Shown here in pieces: positions 1-4,936 of a stretch of DNA of 5,999 nucleotides. This DNA comes from a candidate division TA06 bacterium. GTDB taxonomy: Bacteria > Hydrothermota > DG-26 > E44-bin18 > JADFOU01. The stretch's first letter is position 1. Each line of letters opens with the position of its first letter. The stretch is from NCBI GenBank assembly GCA_022562655.1, contig JADFOU010000136.1, forward strand, positions 1 to 5,999. Reading direction: 5' to 3'. The notes under the pieces are model-generated. The model ran no database searches. It was not told where the DNA came from and saw nothing but the letters and a program-made list of their open reading frames with translations. Made by a program: the position numbers and the translations under genes.

Positions 1-8
1 AAATAGAG

Positions 9-14
9 AGGAGG
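9..14 (+). promoter_or_regulatory. Strong Shine-Dalgarno of the four-helix-bundle gene
   Basis: A perfect AGGAGG lies five bases before the ATG at 20. It fixes the start of the first gene and shows that this organism uses canonical SD sites. This contrasts with the DUF885 and hprK starts, whose leaders are made of 7-bp repeats and lack such a site. Confidence 0.85.
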
Positions 15-19
15 AAAGA

Positions 20-391
20 ATGAAGGCGAAAAGATTTCAAGATTTGGAAGTTTGGAGGAAGGCACATGAGTTTGTATTGAATGTTTATCAGGTGACCAAG
101 AAGTTTCCTCAAGAAGAGAGATATGGGTTGGCTCTTCAAATGCGAAGAGCGGCTATTTCTGTTCCGGCAAATATTGCGGAAGGGTTCACAAAACGGACAC
201 TAAAGGATAAGAGCCATTATTATAATGTGGCTCAAGGATCTTTGGAGGAGATGCGTTACTATATTATCCTCTCGAAAGATTTAGGATATATTAGAGACGC
301 TCCGGAGTTGGAGGAAAATGGGGAAGCGATAAGTAAAATGCTTTATGGACTGATTAAGAGTATACAAAAAACAGTAGCCAGGAGCCAGTAG
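20..391 (+). CDS. Four-helix-bundle protein (S23 / 23S rRNA intervening-sequence protein family)
   Basis: A 123-residue protein of the family first known from open frames inside 23S rRNA intervening sequences, related in fold to Avd, the accessory protein of diversity-generating retroelements. Its cellular role is not established. The family pattern runs along the whole chain: F-x-DLEVW near residues 6-12, a Y-x-x-T-x-x-FP-x-E segment (about 23-33), the hallmark QMRRAAISVPANIAEG (about 40-55), and a GSLEEMRYY helix (about 73-81). Length is typical and a perfect AGGAGG supports the start. Nothing around it resembles 23S rRNA, reverse transcriptase or template/variable repeats, so it is a free-standing chromosomal copy. 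The last six codons and the TAG stop lie inside a 7-bp tandem repeat (372-406), so the tail TVARSQ is probably not ancestral. Family assignment is firm; function is unknown. Confidence 0.92.
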   Translation: MKAKRFQDLEVWRKAHEFVLNVYQVTKKFPQEERYGLALQMRRAAISVPANIAEGFTKRTLKDKSHYYNVAQGSLEEMRYYIILSKDLGYIRDAPELEENGEAISKMLYGLIKSIQKTVARSQ

Positions 392-406
392 CCAGGAATC
401 AGGACT
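372..406 (+). repeat. Heptamer array 1, five units of CAGKARY type
   Basis: Five contiguous 7-bp units, each beginning CAG: CAGTAGC, CAGGAGC, CAGTAGC again, then CAGGAAT and CAGGACT. The period is exact and variation is confined to unit positions 4 to 7. All units share one orientation. The array straddles the stop codon (389-391) of the four-helix-bundle gene. It differs in sequence from arrays 2 and 3 but shares their period and degeneracy. Confidence 0.85.
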
Positions 407-453
407 TGCCCTAGATTTCTCTCCATATATTTACTCTTATCTTGGATGAGGAT

Positions 454-471
454 GGAGTTTTACGAAACTCC
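454..471. repeat. Short perfect hairpin with TACG loop
   Basis: GGAGTTT (454-460) and AAACTCC (465-471) are perfect inverted repeats separated by TACG, giving a 7-bp stem with a UACG loop in RNA, a member of the stable UNCG loop class although closed here by U-A. No T-run follows, so it does not look like an intrinsic terminator. It lies inside the 22-codon open frame 446-514. The role is unknown. Confidence 0.5.
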
Positions 472-503
472 TGGTGAGACGGCATTGAAGTATCTGAAGA
501 ATA

Positions 504-559
504 GTGAAAAGTGAACTGTAAATGGTGAATTGTAGACTCACAATTCTCAATCCACGATT
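504..559. repeat. Heptamer array 2, bipartite GTGAAYT-type units
   Basis: Five 7-bp units on the plus strand (504-538; for example GTGAAAA, GTGAACT, GTGAATT, GTAGACT) are followed without a break in register by three units (539-559; CACAATT, CTCAATC, CACGATT) that read as GTG/GAG-AATT-like units on the minus strand. The strand switch creates an inverted repeat, GAATTGT (527-533) against ACAATTC (540-546), with a six-base loop. The ATG at 522 lies inside unit 3, so the array encodes the first dozen or so residues of the longer DUF885 start. Confidence 0.8.
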
Positions 560-2318
560 ATTAATACTCTTGCTCTTCGGCTTGTTCAACTTGCCTGTGT
601 CGATTGAGGGGGGACCGCAGATGTCAGGAAATGAGGATAGGAAGTTCAATGATTTTGTGAAAGAGTTCTTAGAAGGCTATTTCAAGAGGAATCCTGTCGC
701 TGCCACATGGATTGGGGAGCATCGGTATGATGGAGAACTGAATGACCTGAGCCCGGAGGCAATTCAGGAAGAGATCAAGTGGCTCAAATTGAGTCTGAGA
801 AAGTTAGAAGAGGTTGATCCTCAAGGGTTAAATCGAGAGAACCGGATCGATTATGAAATTTTGAAAAATGAGATGGAAGGGGATATTTTTTCAATGGAAG
901 AACTGAGAGGGTGGGAGAAAAATCCCCTCTTTTATAATTACCTGATCGGCGGATCCCTCAACTCCCTTCTCAAGCGGGATTTTGCTCCATTGGAGGTGCG
1001 GGTCGAAAATGCCATCTCTCGCCTTAAGAAAATTCCCCCTCTCCTTGAGCAGGCGAAGAAAAACCTCCTTAATCCCCCGAAGGTTCATACGGAGACCGTC
1101 ATCAAGCAGAACCAGGGACTCATCCATCTCATCGAGAATGACTTGGCCAATGCGGCTGAAAAGACACCGAAGTTGAAAGAAGTTCTTCAGAAAGCGAGTG
1201 AAAAAGCCCTTTCTGCCCTGAAGGATTACCAGGAATTTTTGGAGAAGGATCTCCTCCCGCGTTCGAATGGTGACTTCCGTCTGGGAAAGGACCTCTATGA
1301 GAAAAAACTCAAGTATATCCTCCAGTCCTCTCTATCATCAAAAGAGATTGTCAGAAGGGCAGAGAAGGAGTTTGAGCGAGTTCGAAAGGAGATGCTGGAG
1401 ATCGCCCTCCCCCTCCATAAAGAACTTTTTCCAACCCATAAGCATCTCGAGACCGGCAATTCCCTGATTCAGCTTGTTGTTCGGGAAGTTCAGGAGGAAA
1501 TCGCAAAGGAACATCCAATCGGGGAAGAGCTCCTCGAGGTCTGTCAGAGGACTGTCCGAGATCTTGAAGCCTTTGTGAAGGAGAAAAATCTAATCACCCT
1601 CTCTGAGGATCAACCTTTAGTAATCCGATGGACACCAGAATTTTCACGAGGTGTGGCGGGAGCAGGTCTCGATTCTCCAGGCCCCTTAGAGAAACACCTC
1701 AGATCCTTCTACTATGTCTCTCCGATCCCTGAGGATTGGACGAAAGAAGATGAGGAATCCTTCCTGAAAGAGTATAACAATGAGATGGTAAAAATCCTCT
1801 CCATTCATGAAGCCATTCCCGGCCATTATGTTCAACTCTACTACTCTAACCGTTTTCCATCTTTGGTGAGGGCGATCTTCTCCAATGGACCCTTCGTAGA
1901 AGGCTGGGCAGTCTACTCCGAGCAGATGATGGTCAATGCAGGATTTGATTACGGCAATCCAAAACTGAAACTACAGCAGTTAAAGTTTTACCTAAGGACT
2001 GTGATCAATGCCCTTCTGGATGCAAAAATCCATATTGAGAATTTGTCCGAAGAGGAGGCTTTGAAACTGATGGTTGAGGGAGGTTTTCAGGAGATTTCGG
2101 AGGCAAAAGGAAAATGGAAGAGGGCTCGCCTTACTTCCACCCAACTCTCGACCTATTTTGTGGGATTTCAGGAGATTCAAGATTTAGAAAGGGATTACAG
2201 GAGGCTGAAGAGGGAAGGATATAGCCAGAAAGAGTTTCATGAGGCTCTTCTGAGCCACGGATCCCCACCGGTTAAATATCTACGAGAAATCCTCTTGAAG
2301 ACTGACGATAGACAATAG
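522..2318 (+). CDS. DUF885-family protein, putative zinc metallopeptidase
   Basis: 598 residues from ATG 522. Visible DUF885 landmarks are the N-terminal FVKEFLEGYFKRNPVAATWIGEHRY segment in two parts (about 44-68; NP-x-AAT-x-x-G is the hallmark), the zinc-peptidase-like HEAIPGHY at 429-436 (H429, E430, H435), FVEGWAVYSE at 458-467 (E460 a likely third ligand), and a C-terminal TQLSTYFVGFQEI region followed by FHEALLSHGSPPVKYL. Family size is normal. Members are presumed peptidases; the substrate is unknown. The start is uncertain. ATG 522 gives a signal-peptide-like N-terminus (basic residues, then LLILLLFGLFNLPVS), implying export, but has no SD and sits in heptamer array 2. ATG 621 (M34) has a G-rich SD-like GAGGGGGGA at 606-614, begins just before the conserved domain and would give a cytosolic protein. 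The last residues, TDDRQ, and the TAG stop are encoded by heptamer array 3. No catalytic residue appears missing. Confidence 0.9.
   Translation: MVNCRLTILNPRLLILLLFGLFNLPVSIEGGPQMSGNEDRKFNDFVKEFLEGYFKRNPVAATWIGEHRYDGELNDLSPEAIQEEIKWLKLSLRKLEEVDPQGLNRENRIDYEILKNEMEGDIFSMEELRGWEKNPLFYNYLIGGSLNSLLKRDFAPLEVRVENAISRLKKIPPLLEQAKKNLLNPPKVHTETVIKQNQGLIHLIENDLANAAEKTPKLKEVLQKASEKALSALKDYQEFLEKDLLPRSNGDFRLGKDLYEKKLKYILQSSLSSKEIVRRAEKEFERVRKEMLEIALPLHKELFPTHKHLETGNSLIQLVVREVQEEIAKEHPIGEELLEVCQRTVRDLEAFVKEKNLITLSEDQPLVIRWTPEFSRGVAGAGLDSPGPLEKHLRSFYYVSPIPEDWTKEDEESFLKEYNNEMVKILSIHEAIPGHYVQLYYSNRFPSLVRAIFSNGPFVEGWAVYSEQMMVNAGFDYGNPKLKLQQLKFYLRTVINALLDAKIHIENLSEEEALKLMVEGGFQEISEAKGKWKRARLTSTQLSTYFVGFQEIQDLERDYRRLKREGYSQKEFHEALLSHGSPPVKYLREILLKTDDRQ
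606..614 (+). promoter_or_regulatory. SD-like G-rich site before the alternative DUF885 start at 621
   Basis: GAGGGGGGA ends six bases before ATG 621. It is an imperfect but purine-rich SD candidate and the only one near either possible start of this gene. It favours translation from residue 34 of the long frame, which would remove the hydrophobic leader. The match is not decisive, because the GAGG core is 11 bases from the ATG. Confidence 0.4.
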
Positions 2319-2362
2319 ACTGTAGACATTAGACTAAAGTCTAAAGTCAAGAGTCCAAAGTC
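2300..2362. repeat. Heptamer array 3, bipartite GAC / GTC units
   Basis: Nine contiguous 7-bp units. The first five (2300-2334) end in GAC, for example GATAGAC, AATAGAC, TGTAGAC, ATTAGAC. The next four (2335-2362) end in GTC: TAAAGTC twice, AAGAGTC and CAAAGTC. The orientation flips at 2334/2335, making a perfect inverted repeat TTAGACT (2329-2335) / AGTCTAA (2338-2344). TGTAGAC is shared exactly with array 2 (531-537). The array encodes the end of the DUF885 gene (stop at 2316-2318) and fills the leader of hprK. Confidence 0.88.
2329..2344. repeat. Dyad at the centre of heptamer array 3
   Basis: TTAGACT and AGTCTAA are 7-base arms around AA. As RNA this would be a six-pair stem with a four-base UAAA loop, 28 bases upstream of the hprK ATG. 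It could equally be a DNA-binding half-site pair. It arises directly from the strand switch of the repeat units, so it may be a by-product of array structure rather than a regulatory site. Confidence 0.5.
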
Positions 2363-2372
2363 TAATTAATAG

Positions 2373-3332
2373 ATGGCAAGAAAAATTCAAGTAGAGGAAC
2401 TTCTCACGGAGCAGGGGGAGAAGTTTCAATTCAGGCTTCTTGCAGGAGAAAAGGGGCTCAAAAGGAAGATTTTCTCATCCGACATTAATCGTCCTGGTCT
2501 GGCTCTGGCGGGCTACACGGGAGTATTCCAGTGGAAGCGGATTCAAATCTTAGGTGAGACCGAGATCTCCTACCTCAACTCATTGAATCCAAAGACAAGG
2601 CGATCTTCCTTAAAAAAGATGATGTCCTTCGAAATTCCCGTTCTGATTCTTGCGAAAGGACTTTCTCCTCCAACGGAATTGCTCGAACTTTCCAGTGAAA
2701 GGAAGATTCCGGTACTTATAACTCATCTAAAAACGACCCCTTTCATTCATCTTTTTACAGAGTATCTTGTAGAGAGACTCTCTCCCGAGACAACTCTTCA
2801 CGGAACCCTTGTGGATGTCTATGGGGTAGGTCTCCTCCTGACGGGTGAGGCTGGGATTGGGAAAAGTGAATGCGCCCTCTCTCTTGTGGAGCGTGGGCAT
2901 CGGCTTGTAGCAGATGATCTAGTAAGAATCACTAAAATTGGGGGAACCGTTCTGATGGGTAGGGGGTGTGAGCAGGGAGAAAGATTGAGGTATCATCTGG
3001 AGATTCGAGGTCTGGGGATTATTGATGTTCCTTCCATCTTTGGTATCCATGCTGTAAGACAGGAGAAACGGGTTGAGATGAAGGTGGAGATAGCGAAGTG
3101 GCCCGATTCTGGAGACATAGATCTAACGGGTCTTGAGGAGCGAAGGATAAAAATTTTGGATGTGGAGATTCCCTATGTCAAGATACCTCTTGCTCCGGGG
3201 AAGGATGTGGCATTCCTCTGTGAGGTTGGGGCGAAAAATTATCTTCTCAGGGTTACTGGAGTAAATCCGGCAAAAAACTTCGATCAGGAGTTGATTCGAC
3301 TGATGGAGAGAAAAAAGGGGGAAGAAGCTTGA
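2373..3332 (+). CDS. hprK: HPr(Ser/Thr) kinase/phosphorylase
   Basis: 319 residues, normal family length. HprK phosphorylates the regulatory serine of HPr using ATP or pyrophosphate and also removes that phosphate, linking PTS-type phosphorelays to carbon or nitrogen status in the cytoplasm. The N-terminal domain (about 1-125) carries the family stretch SSDINRPGLALAGY. The catalytic domain follows with HGTLVDVYG (H143), Walker A GEAGIGKS (158-165), the acidic pair ADDL (D181, D182), the HprK signature LEIRGLGIID (209-218) and the phosphorylase-side loop PLAPGK (272-277). All key residues are present, so it should be active. The start matches the family N-terminus (VEELL near residue 7), yet no SD precedes it: the leader is heptamer array 3 plus TAATTAATAG. 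No HPr, ptsN, rapZ or PTS gene is visible beside it. In Gram-negative bacteria it usually serves a regulatory rather than sugar-uptake PTS. Confidence 0.97.
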   Translation: MARKIQVEELLTEQGEKFQFRLLAGEKGLKRKIFSSDINRPGLALAGYTGVFQWKRIQILGETEISYLNSLNPKTRRSSLKKMMSFEIPVLILAKGLSPPTELLELSSERKIPVLITHLKTTPFIHLFTEYLVERLSPETTLHGTLVDVYGVGLLLTGEAGIGKSECALSLVERGHRLVADDLVRITKIGGTVLMGRGCEQGERLRYHLEIRGLGIIDVPSIFGIHAVRQEKRVEMKVEIAKWPDSGDIDLTGLEERRIKILDVEIPYVKIPLAPGKDVAFLCEVGAKNYLLRVTGVNPAKNFDQELIRLMERKKGEEA

Positions 3333-3367
3333 GGCTGGTATTTTGCCTTGACAGAACCCCTTTTTTT
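3311..3367 (+). terminator. Possible rho-independent terminator at the end of hprK
   Basis: AAAAAAGGGG (3311-3320, the last hprK codons) is perfectly complementary to CCCCTTTTTT (3357-3366), followed by one more T. The intervening 36 bases contain a short AGGC (3332-3335) / GCCT (3345-3348) stem. A GC-poor outer stem, a long loop and a seven-T run make a weak but plausible terminator. The structure covers the hprK stop codon and overlaps the next promoter. Confidence 0.4.
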
Positions 3368-3376
3368 ATTTATTAT
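3348..3376 (+). promoter_or_regulatory. Sigma-70-type promoter for the TPR-peptidase operon
   Basis: A consensus -35 box TTGACA (3348-3353), a 17-base spacer and a -10 box TATTAT (3371-3376, five of six consensus positions). Transcription would start near 3383, leaving a leader of about 30 bases before the ATG at 3412. The spacer contains the T-run of the hprK terminator candidate. This is the clearest promoter in the window and indicates that the TPR and peptidase genes are transcribed separately from hprK. Confidence 0.8.
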
Positions 3377-3411
3377 GTAGAATAAACAAAATTTAGTCTA
3401 TTGGGGATGTC

Positions 3412-4935
3412 ATGGCGGGAAAAGAGATCCAGTTGGATCCTGAGATTGAGCGGTTAAGTGCAAAACTGGCAAAGGACCCGAACTCCCTTGTTTTTGCCCC
3501 TCTGGCGGATGCTTATCGAAGGTCCAATCTCGTGGAAGAAGCGATTGATATCGCCAAACGGGGGCTGGAGATTCATCCAAATTATTTGAGTGCTCGCAAC
3601 GTTCTGGGTAGCTGTTATAGAGATAAAAGGATGTATGAGCTGGCAAGGGAGCAGTTTGAAATGGTTCTTGAACGAGATTCACAGAATCTGAAGGCCCTCA
3701 GAATGTGTGGAGATCTCCTCGTCACCATGAGGAGGGATGAAGAAGGGATTGAGAAATATCGGCATCTCCTGGAGGTCGATCCCTTTGACAAAGAAGTGAA
3801 AGATATTTTGGAAAAAATGAGTGGCGAGACTCCAGATGAGAAAGCGGGTTCCATTGCCAGAGAGAGAGAGGAGGGTGACCTAGAGCCATCGGAGACTCAG
3901 CCGCCAGAGGAGACATCAGAAGAGGAGAGGGGAGAGGCTTTAACAGCAATTGCGGAGGAAAAGAAGGTTGAGCACTCAAAGTTCCAACTATTAGAGGAGA
4001 CTCCTGGAGAGAGAGAAGAGTCTACTACTGTGTCCGATGAGGAGGAAGAGGGTGAGTCGTTGAAGAACCAATCAGTGGCACGGACCCTCTCGGAAGGGGA
4101 GTCCCTCGAACCCCCTCCTGAAGAGACGTGGCTGGAGCAACCATCGGAGACTGAGTCTTCTCTCCAAGGGGGTGGAGAAATGGACCTGGAAGAGAGGAAA
4201 GAAGAGAAGGGAAAAGAAATAGGAGAGATATTATTTTCGGATGACATTGAAAACTCTCCATCTGAGATTTCCGGTCAGGAAAAAGAGGAAGGGACTCCAA
4301 TTCGGGGGGTGTTTGACTGGGAAGGGAAGGAAGAAGAGGGGGATTTTTCTCTCCTTTCGGAGAGTGACTTATCTTCTCCTGAGATATCCGGTCAAGAAAA
4401 AGAAGAAGGGTCTTCAGTTCGGGGAGTGTTTGACTGGGAAGGAAAAGAAGAAGTAGAAAAAGGAGAAATTTATCCCGTCTCGGAGACTGACCTTCCTTCC
4501 GAGGAACCTTTCTCTTCACCCGAGCCACCGACTCTCGAGAAAGCTGGAAAACCCTTTCTTACCCTGACCATAGCTGAGATCTATGAGAAGCAAGGCTTTA
4601 CGGAGAAGGCATTGAAAATTTATAAAGAACTCCTCCAGGAAGATCCGAACAGTGAAACGTTACAGATGAAAGTTCGTTTTTTGGAGGAGTCCGCCTCAGG
4701 CGGACCACCACCCTCTTCGAACGAGGAAACTTCCCTTCCCTCTTTGGGAGAGGCGGCTCCACCCCCTCTTTCCGAGAAGAAGGAGGTTTCTCTTTTGGAT
4801 CTGATTAAAGAAAAAGGGGAAGAGAAACCCCCACTTCTCCATCCTTCACAGGAAGAGTCAAAAGCCAAAGAAGAAGAGGAGGAGAGGGGGGAGTTCCAAA
4901 GTTTTCAGGATTGGCTTAGAGGATTGAAAAGGTGA
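3412..4935 (+). CDS. TPR protein with long acidic linker
   Basis: 507 residues without signal peptide or membrane segment, so probably a cytosolic scaffold. Three consecutive 34-residue TPRs occupy about 24-57, 58-91 and 92-125; each ends in the usual helix B plus a P or D/N turn (EIHPNY, ERDSQN, EVDPFD). Residues about 135-380 are a Glu/Ser/Pro-rich, strongly acidic, probably disordered linker holding a tandem 39-residue repeat (from E285 and E324) with the core RGVFDWEGKEE. A further TPR-like unit follows at about 381-415 (TLTIAEIYEKQGFTEKALKIY), then a second low-complexity segment, a short SLLDLIKEKG helix and an aromatic/basic end FQSFQDWLRGLKR. The ATG has only a short GGGGA SD-like element (3403-3407) but a strong promoter upstream. 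It probably shares a transcript with the peptidase gene, from which it is separated by one base. Partner and function are not recognisable. Confidence 0.9.
   Translation: MAGKEIQLDPEIERLSAKLAKDPNSLVFAPLADAYRRSNLVEEAIDIAKRGLEIHPNYLSARNVLGSCYRDKRMYELAREQFEMVLERDSQNLKALRMCGDLLVTMRRDEEGIEKYRHLLEVDPFDKEVKDILEKMSGETPDEKAGSIAREREEGDLEPSETQPPEETSEEERGEALTAIAEEKKVEHSKFQLLEETPGEREESTTVSDEEEEGESLKNQSVARTLSEGESLEPPPEETWLEQPSETESSLQGGGEMDLEERKEEKGKEIGEILFSDDIENSPSEISGQEKEEGTPIRGVFDWEGKEEEGDFSLLSESDLSSPEISGQEKEEGSSVRGVFDWEGKEEVEKGEIYPVSETDLPSEEPFSSPEPPTLEKAGKPFLTLTIAEIYEKQGFTEKALKIYKELLQEDPNSETLQMKVRFLEESASGGPPPSSNEETSLPSLGEAAPPPLSEKKEVSLLDLIKEKGEEKPPLLHPSQEESKAKEEEEERGEFQSFQDWLRGLKR
4231..4497 (+). repeat. 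In-frame 117-bp (39-codon) tandem repeat in the TPR protein linker
   Basis: Unit 1 begins at 4264 (E285) and unit 2 at 4381 (E324), exactly 117 bp apart. Over the first 25 codons there are six synonymous and four amino-acid-changing codon differences. RGVFDWEGKEE is kept unchanged despite three silent changes. The unit tail (SESDL, SETDL) is also present in weaker form before unit 1 (SDDIENSPS), suggesting about two and a half copies. It is an old protein-level duplication under constraint rather than a recent DNA slippage product. Confidence 0.8.
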
Positions 4936-4936
4936 A

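Noticed and set aside
20..391. Diversity-generating retroelement or 23S rRNA intervening sequence
   Set aside because: The protein resembles Avd/S23, but there is no reverse transcriptase, no template/variable repeat pair, and the flanking DNA does not read as rRNA.
406..431. Possible promoter TTGCCC ... TATATT upstream of the DUF885 gene
   Set aside because: The spacer is only 14 bases and the -35 box matches at four positions; too weak to call.
454..471. Hairpin after the four-helix-bundle gene as an intrinsic terminator
   Set aside because: The stem is perfect but is not followed by a T-run and lies more than 60 bases past the stop codon.
437..649. Minus-strand 70-codon frame across the 392-521 gap and the DUF885 start
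   Set aside because: It is made largely of complemented repeat units and DUF885 coding sequence, with no SD or recognisable motif.
372..2362. Heptamer arrays as a CRISPR array
   Set aside because: Units are 7 bp, directly adjacent and without spacers; no cas gene is visible.
4025..4528. Antisense open frames on the minus strand across the TPR linker (also 3897-4247 and 4620-4868)
   Set aside because: Their Ser/Pro/Leu-rich products are the complement of GAA/GAG-rich codons in the acidic linker; no SD and no recognisable domain.
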